64,000 nt of DNA from Bacillota bacterium (lineage in GTDB: Bacteria; Bacillota; Clostridia; Acetivibrionales; DSM-1351). Below, in pieces: positions 1 to 8,140 of this stretch. Position numbers and translations under genes: made by a program. The number at the start of each line of letters is the position of its first letter. Positions within the stretch are counted from its first letter, which is position 1. Under the pieces are notes generated by a model. That model was not told the DNA's origin and did not search any database. It was given only the letters and a program-made list of their open reading frames with translations. The stretch is from assembly GCA_023416275.1 (NCBI GenBank), contig JAEZIB010000091.1, forward strand, positions 1 to 64,000, written 5' to 3'.

Positions 1-270
1 TCTATGGTATCCTCCTTGAGAGGTGTGCATGTTTTTTATGCTGCCAAGTCTTAAATTGGGATTGATAAGCGACTCAGCCTTCATCCATGCTATTGGAAGA
101 AAATTGTTATTTTCAATATCCTCAAACATTAATATTTTTTCACCTTCAAACACAACACTTTCTGATAATGTTCTCTTATAAGTCATTCCTCTCAAGTTAA
201 AAAATTTATATAATAAAATTTCAACTATAACCATTAAAGGCAAGGTAAGTGCAATTTGAAAAAAAAGCAT
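1..270 (-). CDS. DUF58-family protein, N-terminal part (runs off window)
   Basis: The 90 visible codons begin with ATG at 268-270, preceded by a strong AGGAGG (275-280). A hydrophobic N-terminal segment (about residues 2-22) is followed by a region rich in E, N and short hydrophobics that resembles the start of DUF58 proteins, which usually follow a MoxR ATPase. Here it lies 171 bp downstream of a MoxR gene on the same strand, which is the main support. The rest of the protein, including the usual DUF58/vWA-like core, lies outside the window. The function of such pairs is poorly defined; they are thought to act in cofactor insertion or envelope protein maturation. Confidence 0.6.
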   Translation of the reverse strand, partial: MLFFQIALTLPLMVIVEILLYKFFNLRGMTYKRTLSESVVFEGEKILMFEDIENNNFLPIAWMKAESLINPNLRLGSIKNMHTSQGGYHR

Positions 271-441
271 AAGACCTCCTTTTTAATCAATAAAATCATC
301 AAGTCAATTACTAGCTCGAAAAACAATTTACACAATCGGTAAACATTTAATCAAATTTAAACTTTATAAATAAAATCACAAAGGTGAATTTACATAAAAA
401 ATAGGTTTAAACTCACTTCATATTCAATCATCAAACGCAGT

Positions 442-1386
442 TTATTCAAGTGGTACTTCTGTGTGCTCTATAATATCATTAATTATCTTTTCACCAGCAT
501 TAATATTTTGACCTGAAAGACCTTTAGGTATTATTCTATGAGCTAATACAGGCACTGCCATTGCTTTGACATCATCAGGAGTAACAAAACTTCTTCCACC
601 TATTAAAGCCTTCACTTGAATTGCCTTCAGAAGGGCCAAAGAGCCTCTAGGACTAACACCTAAGTATACACTGGAATGTTTTCTGGAAGCTTCTGTTATT
701 TTAGTTATGTACTCAAAAATATCATCTGATACTTTAACTGACGAGTAAATTTTTGAAGCTTCCACAATATCTTGAGATGAAACAACAGCCTTTAGCTCTG
801 TAAGTGGGCTTCTTTCTTTAAATCTCTTTAAAATATCTATTTCGGACTTGCTATTCGGATACCCCATTGAAGTTTTAATTAAAAATCTATCCAACTGAGC
901 CTCAGGCAATGGAAAAGTCCCTTGGATTTCTACTGGATTTTGGGTTGCGACAACAAGAAAGGGCAATGATAACTCCTTTGTTTCACCGTCTATAGTAACC
1001 TGCTTTTCCTCCATACACTCTAGCATAGCAGACTGGGTACGTGGTGTAGCACGATTAATCTCATCAGCCAACACTATATTAGAGAATATTGGACCAGGTC
1101 TAAATGTAAATTTGTTTTCTTTCTGATTATAGAAATTTATACCTGTAACATCTGACGGCAGAAGGTCTGGAGTAAACTGTATTCTGCGAAAATTACAATC
1201 TATTGATGCTGCTAATGCTCTGGCAAATACTGTTTTTCCTGTTCCCGGTACATCCTCAAGGAGCATGTGTCCGCCTGTAATTACGCAAATTAATGATAAA
1301 TCTATTATGTTTTCTTTATCAACAATAACCTTTGAAACATTTTCTCTGATTTTTTCAACTATTAGCCCTATATCCTTCAGTTCCAT
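442..1386 (-). CDS. MoxR-family AAA+ ATPase
   Basis: About 314 residues. Walker A is GTGKT (in EDVPGTGKTVFARAL), Walker B is IVLADEINRA, followed by sensor 1 (VVATQNPVE) and the conserved GTFPLPEAQLDRF segment, so this is a MoxR AAA+ ATPase of normal length. The family acts as chaperone-like ATPases that work with vWA/DUF58 partners. I chose the ATG at 1384-1386 because a GAAGGGTG ribosome site lies just upstream; an in-frame ATG seven codons earlier (1405-1407) precedes that site. The DUF58 gene follows on the same strand, consistent with the usual moxR-DUF58 operon. Confidence 0.9.
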   Translation of the reverse strand: MELKDIGLIVEKIRENVSKVIVDKENIIDLSLICVITGGHMLLEDVPGTGKTVFARALAASIDCNFRRIQFTPDLLPSDVTGINFYNQKENKFTFRPGPIFSNIVLADEINRATPRTQSAMLECMEEKQVTIDGETKELSLPFLVVATQNPVEIQGTFPLPEAQLDRFLIKTSMGYPNSKSEIDILKRFKERSPLTELKAVVSSQDIVEASKIYSSVKVSDDIFEYITKITEASRKHSSVYLGVSPRGSLALLKAIQVKALIGGRSFVTPDDVKAMAVPVLAHRIIPKGLSGQNINAGEKIINDIIEHTEVPLE

Positions 1387-1618
1387 AATGTTATACACAC
1401 CCTTCACTTTTTTCCTAATTATAACATAAAAAATAAAAAATCTAGGGTCTTATGTTGTTCAATTAAGTTCTTAATATTGTCACTCTTACTGGCTTCACAT
1501 TCCATATTGTAATATTTTTGCTATAATTTGTATAATCATGTTCAGTCTTATATTTAGATATGCTGCAGCTAATTTACTTACATATATTTTTTCTGATACA
1601 GTTATTTTTACTATAAAT

Positions 1619-2002
1619 TTAATCCTTTGTATCTTTTTTCATACTTCTTTTGGCTCTAGGCTTGCCAAACAATTCATATATGCCCATGGCAAGCAAAAAC
1701 ACCCCAAATACTTTTTTCAATATACTTCCATCCATTGAAAGAGCTATTTTGGAGCCAATAACTGCTCCTCCTAAGCCTAGAAGCAGAATAGGTATCCCCG
1801 TTCTAAAATCCACATTTTTATTTTTAATATGGATTGCAAGAGCTACAATAGCAGTAGGAATAAAGAATAACAAATTAACACTCTGTGCCACATGCTGTTC
1901 AGGCTTAACAAAAAAAACAAGAGCTGGTATTAAAATTGCACCTCCACCTATTCCCATTCCACTTATAATTCCTGCTGCTAAACCAATCAGTACAACTATC
2001 AT
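1619..2002 (-). CDS. half-size TauE/SafE-family membrane protein (second of pair)
   Basis: 127 residues with about four hydrophobic segments. The N-terminal glycine-rich motif (GIISGMGIGGGAILIPAL) is the signature of the TauE/SafE (sulfite exporter, DUF81) family, which transports small organic or sulfur anions. Full-length members are about 250 residues and have two such halves; this protein is a single half. It starts 46 bp after the stop of another half-size member, and the two probably form a heterodimeric permease. The C-terminus is basic and hydrophilic (KPRAKRSMKKD). The substrate cannot be told from sequence. Confidence 0.8.
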   Translation of the reverse strand: MIVVLIGLAAGIISGMGIGGGAILIPALVFFVKPEQHVAQSVNLLFFIPTAIVALAIHIKNKNVDFRTGIPILLLGLGGAVIGSKIALSMDGSILKKVFGVFLLAMGIYELFGKPRAKRSMKKDTKD

Positions 2003-2048
2003 TCTGTAATTCTCACTTTTCTAATTTATTAGTAATACTATTTCGTAT

Positions 2049-2420
2049 TTAAAAAATCATTTTAAAAGCAGCAATTATCATAAATGCCCCAAATATTTTT
2101 CTAAGTAATGCTGACGGGCACTTATTTAATAATAAAGCCCCTATTGCTCCTCCCATAACTCCACCCACCATAGCTTTCCAAGTTATGTTCCAATCCACGT
2201 AATTGTTTGATAAATAAAAGTAGGTGCTCACCAATGTTAATGGAAGTATAATAAGCAAGGCCGTTGCATGGGCTTTATGATCCTCTTCTCCCAGCAAAAA
2301 CACCATAGCAGGCACAGCTATAGTTCCTCCTCCTGAACCAAAAAGCCCATTTGCTATCCCAGCAGCAACCCCAATTCCAATATATTTTACTATTTTTATA
2401 GTTCTTTTTGATACAGCCAT
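2049..2420 (-). CDS. half-size TauE/SafE-family membrane protein (first of pair)
   Basis: 123 residues with four hydrophobic stretches. The motif GIANGLFGSGGGTIAVPAM near the N-terminus marks the TauE/SafE half-domain. ATG at 2418-2420 is preceded by AAAGGATAA, a good ribosome site. It is the upstream partner of the 1619-2002 gene on the same strand. It is too short to be a full permease, but there is no sign of a frameshift joining the two: each has its own start and the intervening 46 bp has no coding character. Pairs of half-size genes are known for this family in clostridia. Confidence 0.8.
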   Translation of the reverse strand: MAVSKRTIKIVKYIGIGVAAGIANGLFGSGGGTIAVPAMVFLLGEEDHKAHATALLIILPLTLVSTYFYLSNNYVDWNITWKAMVGGVMGGAIGALLLNKCPSALLRKIFGAFMIIAAFKMIF

Positions 2421-2596
2421 TTATCCTTTTCCTCTAATTTTAATCATTAATCATTGAAATAATCATCTAGTCGAAAGTTATTATTCCCTATAATCTGCAT
2501 AACATAAATAATACTATTCCATTTATAGATTTAAATTAGTATAGATAATATATACTGGTATTTATGATACCGTTTTCAGCATAAAATATATTATTA

Positions 2597-2650
2597 AACT
2601 TTCGCAGTTAAAAATTGTAGGTATGGGCGACTTTTACGCGAAAAAGTTGA
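2597..2650 (+). repeat. Family 1 short palindromic element (copy A)
   Basis: About 54 bp. The left end AACTTTCGCAGTTAAAAATT is followed by TGTAGGTATGGGCGAC; the right end GCGAAAAAGTTGA is the imperfect inverse of the left. Matches the ends of the copies at 3990, 33129, 51121 and 63323. Looks like an internally deleted form of the about 290-bp copies at 34057 and 61552. Confidence 0.7.
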
Positions 2651-2687
2651 TTGTATTATTGAACCCTATTTGCTAAGTCAATAACCC

Positions 2688-2716
2688 TTGTATATTTTAC
2701 CATTACAAATTATAAT
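2688..2716 (+). promoter_or_regulatory. Sigma-A-type promoter for the AI-2E family gene
   Basis: -35 TTGTAT (2688-2693), 17-bp spacer, -10 TATAAT (2711-2716), about 50 bp before the start codon. Confidence 0.65.
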
Positions 2717-2766
2717 TTAATGTATATAATATAGGGCAAAACCAATTAATTTAATATGAGGTGTAT

Positions 2767-3987
2767 ATGGAAAACAATAGTAATAACGGTGCTAATGCTA
2801 ATAAAAGCAGTGTGGGCACTTACAATTTTTTTAATGGTAAGTTATTTAGATACGGCTGTTATCTTTTATTGGGTTTATTGATAATCTTTATGTTCGGGAA
2901 AATTGATTTCTTCATTTCTCCAATTAAAAGCTTCATTTACTCAATAATCTTCCCCCTTCTATTCGGAGGCATACTTTATTATGTTTTAAGACCCCTTGTA
3001 CGTCTGATTGAAAAAACAAAGCTTCCTCGTATTTTGGCTGTAATATTGTCGTTTTTAGTTGTGCTTTTAATGCTAACATTATTTGTTACGTATACAGGTA
3101 CAGTAATTGGAACCCAGTTTAGCGAATTCAGGCAAAGCTTACCGTATATATATTCAAAAGCCCAAAGTACAATTAACAGTCTCTTAGATAGCAACTTTCT
3201 TAGTTATTTCAGTATTCCGGAAATACAAAGCCTTAACTTAACCGAAAAAATTTCTGAAATTGCAGGAAACATTACAAGAAGCTTGGGAACAGGGACTATC
3301 AATTTTATTGGGGCTATTACAAACATAGGTTCAATAATTATAATAATACCTATTGTTTTATTTTACTTCCTAATTGACAATCATAAATTTTCACCCTATG
3401 TTGTCAGATTTGTACCGATAAGACACAAAAGAAATGTTAGAGAAATATTGTCTGATATCGACTTAGTACTTTCTAATTACATTGCTGGACAGCTTTTGGT
3501 CGCTTTCCTCATTGGTATATTTATGTTTATAGGGTACTTGATTATTGGTCTTAAATATTCAATTATTCTAGCAATCTTTACAATGATAACCTGTATAATA
3601 CCATTTTTTGGTCCTTGGCTGGGTATAATACCAGCTATCCTCTTGTCCTTTGCAACAGGAAATCCTTTTATGGCACTTAAGGTACTTATAGTTATGCTTG
3701 TTGTACAACAAATAGATAATAACTTTATTTCTCCGCAGGTTATGAAAAAAAGTATGGATATTCATCCACTTACAGTAATTCTTTTGTTAATGGGCATTAT
3801 TCCTATATTAGGTTTTATAGGTTTACTAATAGTGATTCCGCTATATTCAGCCATTAAAGCAACTATTAAGAACATTGTTGAAATGTACTATCCTGATTAT
3901 TCAAAAACATTAGATTTTGATAAGCCTGCTCAGAAAATACCACCAAAGAAAACCTGGAAAATACCTCTGCCAAAGAAAAAGCAATAG
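2767..3987 (+). CDS. AI-2E family / PerM-like membrane permease
   Basis: About 406 residues. Two hydrophobic segments near residues 25-80 precede a soluble stretch, then a cluster of membrane segments containing the family hallmark region (NYIAGQLLVAFLIGIFMFIGY ... IIPFFGPWLGIIPA ... VVQQIDNNFISPQVM). The family covers TqsA (AI-2 export), PerM and clostridial sporulation homologues (YtvI/YdbI), so the substrate is unknown. The C-terminal tail is basic and proline/lysine-rich (about 25 residues). ATG 2767 is preceded by GAGG (2758-2761); an in-frame GTG two codons earlier is less likely. It is transcribed alone, with a promoter at 2688 and a terminator at 4098. Confidence 0.85.
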   Translation: MENNSNNGANANKSSVGTYNFFNGKLFRYGCYLLLGLLIIFMFGKIDFFISPIKSFIYSIIFPLLFGGILYYVLRPLVRLIEKTKLPRILAVILSFLVVLLMLTLFVTYTGTVIGTQFSEFRQSLPYIYSKAQSTINSLLDSNFLSYFSIPEIQSLNLTEKISEIAGNITRSLGTGTINFIGAITNIGSIIIIIPIVLFYFLIDNHKFSPYVVRFVPIRHKRNVREILSDIDLVLSNYIAGQLLVAFLIGIFMFIGYLIIGLKYSIILAIFTMITCIIPFFGPWLGIIPAILLSFATGNPFMALKVLIVMLVVQQIDNNFISPQVMKKSMDIHPLTVILLLMGIIPILGFIGLLIVIPLYSAIKATIKNIVEMYYPDYSKTLDFDKPAQKIPPKKTWKIPLPKKKQ

Positions 3988-3989
3988 TA

Positions 3990-4045
3990 TCAACTTTTGT
4001 AGTTAAAAATTGTAGCTGTGGGAAATAATCAACTGCGAAAGTTGA
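3990..4045 (+). repeat. Family 1 short palindromic element (copy B)
   Basis: 56 bp directly after the AI-2E family gene stop codon. Left end TCAACTTTTGTAGTT, right end AACTGCGAAAGTTGA; the middle retains the AAAATTGTAG..TGTGGGA motif seen in the other short copies. As RNA it would fold into a hairpin in the 3' untranslated region. Confidence 0.75.
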
Positions 4046-4097
4046 ATAAATATTTTGAAACAAACCAGCTTTTATATAATATATGTTTATTTTAAGA

Positions 4098-4137
4098 CAG
4101 TCATATCATTCTTAATACAATTGATATGGCTGCTTTT
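4098..4137 (+). terminator. Rho-independent terminator after the AI-2E family gene
   Basis: Stem CAGTCATATCA (4098-4108) pairs with TGATATGGCTG (4122-4132, one G-T pair), followed by CTTTTATTT. Confidence 0.8.
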
Positions 4138-4251
4138 ATTTATGCTTCAAATCAAATATAATCGAAGAAATTCTACTATTAAAGTTTAATTAGAGATAAT
4201 ATTGTTTTTTATGCATATATATTATAAGGAGTACTGGCAAGTAAAGGGGTG

Positions 4252-4308
4252 ATGAATTCCATGCCAATTAGTTTATGCATCTTTACTGATTTCAAGGCGT
4301 GGATATAA
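4252..4308 (+). CDS. 18-codon leader peptide ORF before the secreted protein gene
   Basis: ATG 4252 follows AAAGGGGTG, the best ribosome site in the region, and encodes MNSMPISLCIFTDFKAWI, stopping at TAA 4306-4308. The next gene's ATG is at 4311, two bases after that stop and in another frame, so its translation may be coupled to the leader. That gene's own start has only a weak, distant AAGG. There is no stacked codon run suggesting a classical amino-acid attenuator. A real small protein or a coupling ORF are both possible. Confidence 0.45.
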   Translation: MNSMPISLCIFTDFKAWI

Positions 4309-4310
4309 TT

Positions 4311-5306
4311 ATGCAGAATAAGACAATGAGACTCATTATCATTTCTCTATTGTTAATGTCCTTTTCTATAGCTGCTATATGCTTGAGAGTCAGTAATCAG
4401 CATGAATATTCTCAGCATTGTATATTTGGTGGTTATATTAAACATGCTCCTAAAAGCAACGACATAGACATATATGAAAGCAGCTTATCAAGGCAAACCA
4501 TTTCAATTATAAGCAAAAAAATGTCCGAAAAAAATGAAACTTTTTTTAGACCCTCAAGGCTTCCAGCAATAAACAATAGCTTTCCTGATATCAACAGTTT
4601 TTCACAGACATTTGTAAATGGTATTATCCCGCCATCGCTGATAGACAACCCAGAAAAAGCTATAATAAATTATTTTAGTGTTTTACAGCAAGCCTCTAAC
4701 CTTACTGAGAATAAAAATGGTGGCTGCGGCAACGTAGGTTACTCTAAAACACCATATCCCGTTGCTTACAATTTTCTGTCTCAAAACAATAAAAAATCAA
4801 TGCCGTATGATGAATATCTGGAATCTTTTGAAGGTATAGGCCATATAAATTTACTCAAAATAATACCCATTATTACCAATAATAAAGATGAATACAAATA
4901 CTTTATTGAGCTTGAAATTTTAGAAGGAAGTAATGTCGGTGTTACAACCTTCAATTATTATACAGGTGAGCTTATCCTCACTAAATTGAAGAATTTATTC
5001 TATGTTGATTCATTATTTTTAATTCCAGAAGACTTCTTTTATGCAGCTTACCACGGATGGGTACATAATGCAGAGCTGTATGTTGAAATCATATATGGGA
5101 ACTGGTGCGGCTTAATAATGAAACAATATGCTCCTGAGCAAGATGAGTACAAGAAAAAAATAATTATTGACGGTGTTGATAACAAGAAATATATGTTTGA
5201 GTTTGCTAAGCTTACTAATGGAACTGATATGCTTGTCAACTCATTGGTTAAAGAAGGCAATAACTGGATTCCTGTAGAAATTGAGGTAAAGAGGCAAAAC
5301 CCTTAA
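4311..5306 (+). CDS. Secreted or membrane-anchored protein of unknown function
   Basis: About 331 residues. A hydrophobic N-terminal segment (MRLIIISLLLMSFSIAAICL) acts as a signal peptide or anchor; there is no clean lipobox. The mature part is mixed alpha/beta and Tyr/Asn-rich, with GGCGNVGYSKTPYPVAYNFLSQNN near the middle and a beta-rich C-terminal half (IIYGNWCGLIMKQYAPEQDEYKKKIIIDGVDNKKYMFEF). I do not recognise a family; the region near ENPEKAIINYFSVLQQASNL followed by beta strands could be an NTF2-like fold, but this is speculative. An in-frame GTG at 4299 is an alternative start. It stands alone on the plus strand behind a leader ORF. Confidence 0.75.
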   Translation: MQNKTMRLIIISLLLMSFSIAAICLRVSNQHEYSQHCIFGGYIKHAPKSNDIDIYESSLSRQTISIISKKMSEKNETFFRPSRLPAINNSFPDINSFSQTFVNGIIPPSLIDNPEKAIINYFSVLQQASNLTENKNGGCGNVGYSKTPYPVAYNFLSQNNKKSMPYDEYLESFEGIGHINLLKIIPIITNNKDEYKYFIELEILEGSNVGVTTFNYYTGELILTKLKNLFYVDSLFLIPEDFFYAAYHGWVHNAELYVEIIYGNWCGLIMKQYAPEQDEYKKKIIIDGVDNKKYMFEFAKLTNGTDMLVNSLVKEGNNWIPVEIEVKRQNP

Positions 5307-5456
5307 TGGCTAAGTACTGCTTGCTGAAAGATATAAACATACATAAAATCATTGGTGCTTTATGATATTTACAATTCAATAAAATGCTGTCGGAATATAA
5401 CTGCCGCTGGGCAACCAAAGATTTATGGCAGTTATATCCCATTCCTGCAAACATCC

Positions 5457-5891
5457 TTAAGCTTTTAAGCTATCATATATCTTTCTTGCAAATGCCTTTG
5501 CTGCTTTTAAATCTTCTCCATCTGGTTTCTTTCTATTAAAGAATATAAAGTATTTTCCTTTGCAGGAAAATGTCTCATCAATAACATTTATCCCTTTTTC
5601 CTTAAGAAGAGACTTAACAGTATCCATCGCCCTATTATCCTCTCCTCCTTTTGTTCCAAATACTACTGCATTTTTAACCCTATTGTTATTTAATGTTCTA
5701 ATAAACTCAATCATTTTAGGGTCTGGCTTTCCAGCGTATACTCCTGTTCCCAAAAAAAGCAACTGCACATTTTCTGGTGGATATGCAGGAGGTATTTGTT
5801 CTGTTTTTAACACCTCTAACTCCTCAGCTATTGCCTCAGCAACTTTTTTTGTATTTCCACCCTTACTGTAATACAAAACCCATGTTTTCAT
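5457..5891 (-). CDS. Flavodoxin-family protein
   Basis: 144 residues. The N-terminal FMN-phosphate loop reads VLYYSKGGNTKKVAEAIA, which fits the flavodoxin pattern (T/S-x-T/G-G-N-T). LLFLGTGVYAGKPDP and NAVVFGTKGG match the second and third FMN-contacting loops. Long flavodoxins are about 170 residues, so this is a short-chain type likely to serve as a low-potential electron carrier or flavodoxin-like oxidoreductase. ATG 5889-5891 follows a strong GGAGGG; an in-frame ATG five codons earlier precedes that site and is rejected. It is monocistronic and convergent with the gene on its left. Confidence 0.85.
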   Translation of the reverse strand: MKTWVLYYSKGGNTKKVAEAIAEELEVLKTEQIPPAYPPENVQLLFLGTGVYAGKPDPKMIEFIRTLNNNRVKNAVVFGTKGGEDNRAMDTVKSLLKEKGINVIDETFSCKGKYFIFFNRKKPDGEDLKAAKAFARKIYDSLKA

Positions 5892-6001
5892 GCTTACCCT
5901 CCACATTTACATTTTATTTGAACCTTGAATTGATTCATTCAATTGTTACAATTTATATTATACAATTTTATCCTTAAAAAAATAACTGTTTTTTTATTTA
6001 T

Positions 6002-6367
6002 ATTTCCATTTCAATTTACCAGAATTCATATCATACCAGTCATCTATTGCCTCTATTTAAAAATCGCGACAGATTACTACTATTTCTAAAAAAAGCTGTA
6101 GGTGATGGAAAGGAAAATACTTACTGGATATTAGGTGGTTACTCCGGAGTCTTCAGAATTGTAAATTCCGAAGGTCAGGATTTTGTTGTCAAACAGTTTG
6201 GTGACTGCTCACAATTATCATCTGCATTAGCCACTGAAGATAGTGCCAAAGTTAGAAAAATACTATTCGAAGATTACAAGGATGAATTTTCAAATGTAGG
6301 TAATCGCACTCTTGAAATATATGAGCTGGATAAGGTTGAGCAGTTAATATTAGCCCAAGGAAACTAA
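6002..6367 (+). pseudogene. Truncated copy of the neighbouring lipoprotein gene
   Basis: The open frame from about 6002 to the TAA at 6365-6367 encodes a protein closely matching the C-terminal half of the lipoprotein at 6606 (shared PLFK, KKAVG, TYWILG-YSGVFRI, GQDFVVKQ, LSSA-ATED). No start codon with a ribosome site exists: homology runs upstream through an Asn-Ser-Tyr-His-Thr stretch to about 6005 and then ends abruptly. The signal peptide and N-terminal half are missing, so it is a 5'-deleted paralogue, probably left by a tandem duplication. Expression of an N-terminally trimmed product cannot be excluded but is unlikely. Confidence 0.75.
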
Positions 6368-6605
6368 ATACAAAAACCAGCATACTAAAGCACATAATTG
6401 TATTTATAGTTTTATCCAAATAAATAGACAGATAAGTTAGCTACTCATATAGATCATTGGTTGTCCGAATATTTTTCCACAAAAGACTACCAAAAATTCG
6501 ACTGCCTAATTTTACAATTTATTTCAAATAAGTATGTTAATATCTTAACGGGAACAAGTAGTATGTTTCCTAAATTTCAAACAAAAACCATAGGAGGTTA
6601 ATTAA

Positions 6606-7325
6606 ATGAAAAAAATATGCAGTATTATAGTTTTGCTTTCAGTGTCTATGCTTATCTTTAATGGGTGCAGTAGTACTGAAAAGCAGCAAACCATTGCCGA
6701 TACTACACAGCAGGTTAAACAAGCTGTAAAGGATACTCCACGTCAGGTAGGGCAAAAGCAATATTCATCAAGTATAGAAGGGTTCGAATTTGATAAGTCC
6801 TACAATGAGGCCGACATAATTGCACAAGTTGAAATATTGGAATGGCTCGGAGAAAGTAATAACCCAGATGAAGGAGAATCAACATTTTTTAAAGCAAAGT
6901 TAGAAAAAACATATAAAAACACAGTAGATAATAGCTTAAAGGAAATAAGGTTATTACAGGATGGCAATTCACATTACACAAATAAAGAATTACCTTTATT
7001 TAAAATTGGTGACAAATTAATGCTATATCTAAAAAAGGCTGTAGGCGAAGGATATGAAGGTACTTACTGGATATTGGGTAGTTACTCCGGAGTCTTCAGA
7101 ATTATAAATACTGACGGTCAGGATTTTGTTGTCAAACAGGTTGGTTATTGTATTCCACTATCATCTGCAATAGCAACAGAGGACGGTGATAAAATCAGAA
7201 AAAAGCTAAAAAAAGATTACAAGATAGAATTTTCTGATATAGATAAACGCTTACCTGAAACATACAACCTAGATAAGGTTGAAAAACTAATAAAGGAGAG
7301 AAAGGATACGAAAGATGAAAAATAA
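6606..7325 (+). CDS. Lipoprotein of unknown function, paired with a metalloprotease
   Basis: 239 residues with a classic lipoprotein signal (MKKICSIIVLLSVSMLIFNGC, lipidated Cys21), so it is anchored on the outer face of the membrane. AGGAGG precedes ATG 6606. The mature protein starts with a Gln/Lys/Thr linker and continues with a beta-rich domain (EADIIAQVEIL ... TYWILGSYSGVFRIINTDGQDFVV) and a charged helical C-terminus. I do not recognise a named family. It overlaps the secreted metalloprotease gene by 11 bp, so the two are translationally coupled and probably act together; a chaperone, inhibitor or substrate-tethering role are all possible. A 5'-truncated duplicate lies just upstream at 6002-6367. 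Confidence 0.8.
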   Translation: MKKICSIIVLLSVSMLIFNGCSSTEKQQTIADTTQQVKQAVKDTPRQVGQKQYSSSIEGFEFDKSYNEADIIAQVEILEWLGESNNPDEGESTFFKAKLEKTYKNTVDNSLKEIRLLQDGNSHYTNKELPLFKIGDKLMLYLKKAVGEGYEGTYWILGSYSGVFRIINTDGQDFVVKQVGYCIPLSSAIATEDGDKIRKKLKKDYKIEFSDIDKRLPETYNLDKVEKLIKERKDTKDEK

Positions 7326-8034
7326 TATACTAAAGCTAATAATAGCATTTATATTCTTTACCATGATAAGTAGTCAAATTACATGTGCACATACAACACT
7401 TCAAGCTGGGACAATTCAGTGGGGAGAATTATCAGGATGGGGTATAAACGAGAGCATACATACAAATTCAAGCAATCTTACTTATTATTTTTATAGCGGT
7501 GACAGCAACTTGACTGATGCCTATAAAACTATAATAAGAAACGGTGCAAGTAAATGGAGCAGTTACGGAACAATAAGTGAAAGTTCATCAGGAACTGGAA
7601 AAATACATACTTATGAGAAAGCTAACACTAACGAAGTTGCTGCATTTTATGACCCTGCTACAAATTCCTCGGGACACTTAACCTATTGGGCACTCAGATT
7701 TAATCGTGCTAAAAATTTTACTGCAATAACCGCAGCCCATGAATTTGGTCATGCATATGGATTAATTGATTTGTACGCTGATAACAATATCGACAAATTG
7801 ATGTATGGATATGAAATACGTACAGCAACAACGCCTACACCAACTGATATTCAAGGTTTTACGGTAATTACTGGGCAACACTCCTACCATTACTCATGGG
7901 CATATAAAGCAGTATACGGTTTTCCTGCAAGCATTCCAGTACATATGAGATATTGCACTACTTGCGGAGGATATATCACTGAAAGTTGCACACCAACTAC
8001 TGGTATGTGTACAATATGTAGAATTATTCATTAA
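7315..8034 (+). CDS. Secreted metzincin-like zinc metalloprotease
   Basis: 239 residues with a signal peptide (about residues 1-25). HEFGHAYGLID at 142-152 is a textbook HExxHxxGxxD zinc site, with Asp152 as the third ligand as in some bacterial metzincins. LMYG with Met163 fits the Met-turn, but only 10 residues after the zinc motif. The upstream region (ASKWSSYGTISES, EVAAFYDP) resembles matrixin-type catalytic domains. Five cysteines at 214, 217, 225, 232 and 235 could form a small zinc ribbon or disulfide cap at the C-terminus, which is unusual for a 239-residue protease. It overlaps the preceding lipoprotein gene by 11 bp. The substrate is unknown. Confidence 0.85.
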   Translation: MKNNILKLIIAFIFFTMISSQITCAHTTLQAGTIQWGELSGWGINESIHTNSSNLTYYFYSGDSNLTDAYKTIIRNGASKWSSYGTISESSSGTGKIHTYEKANTNEVAAFYDPATNSSGHLTYWALRFNRAKNFTAITAAHEFGHAYGLIDLYADNNIDKLMYGYEIRTATTPTPTDIQGFTVITGQHSYHYSWAYKAVYGFPASIPVHMRYCTTCGGYITESCTPTTGMCTICRIIH

Positions 8035-8077
8035 CTATTTTAGATACTTGTTATAAGAATATTATCAATATAACAAT

Positions 8078-8115
8078 AAAAAAGCAGAACCTTAAGTGAT
8101 TAGCTCTGCTTTTTT
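8078..8115. terminator. Bidirectional rho-independent terminator
   Basis: AAAAAAGCAGA (8078-8088) pairs with TCTGCTTTTTT (8105-8115). A-run on one side and T-run on the other serve both the plus-strand protease gene and the minus-strand nfnB. Confidence 0.85.
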
Positions 8116-8140
8116 ATACTCTTTTATATAATCTACTGCC

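Larger units (their letters stand above)
2421..2766. other. Divergent intergenic region, about 345 bp
   Basis: Separates the minus-strand TauE/SafE pair from the plus-strand AI-2E family gene. It holds a short palindrome-ended repeat (2597-2650) and a good sigma-A-like promoter (2688-2716). Nothing else of coding character was seen. Confidence 0.6.

Noticed and set aside
1538..1738. 66-codon plus-strand frame before and inside the TauE/SafE gene
   Set aside because: It mostly overlaps the end of a well-supported minus-strand gene and has no ribosome site.
1619..2420. Frameshifted single TauE/SafE gene
   Set aside because: Each half has its own start and stop, and the 46-bp gap shows no coding character or slippery site.
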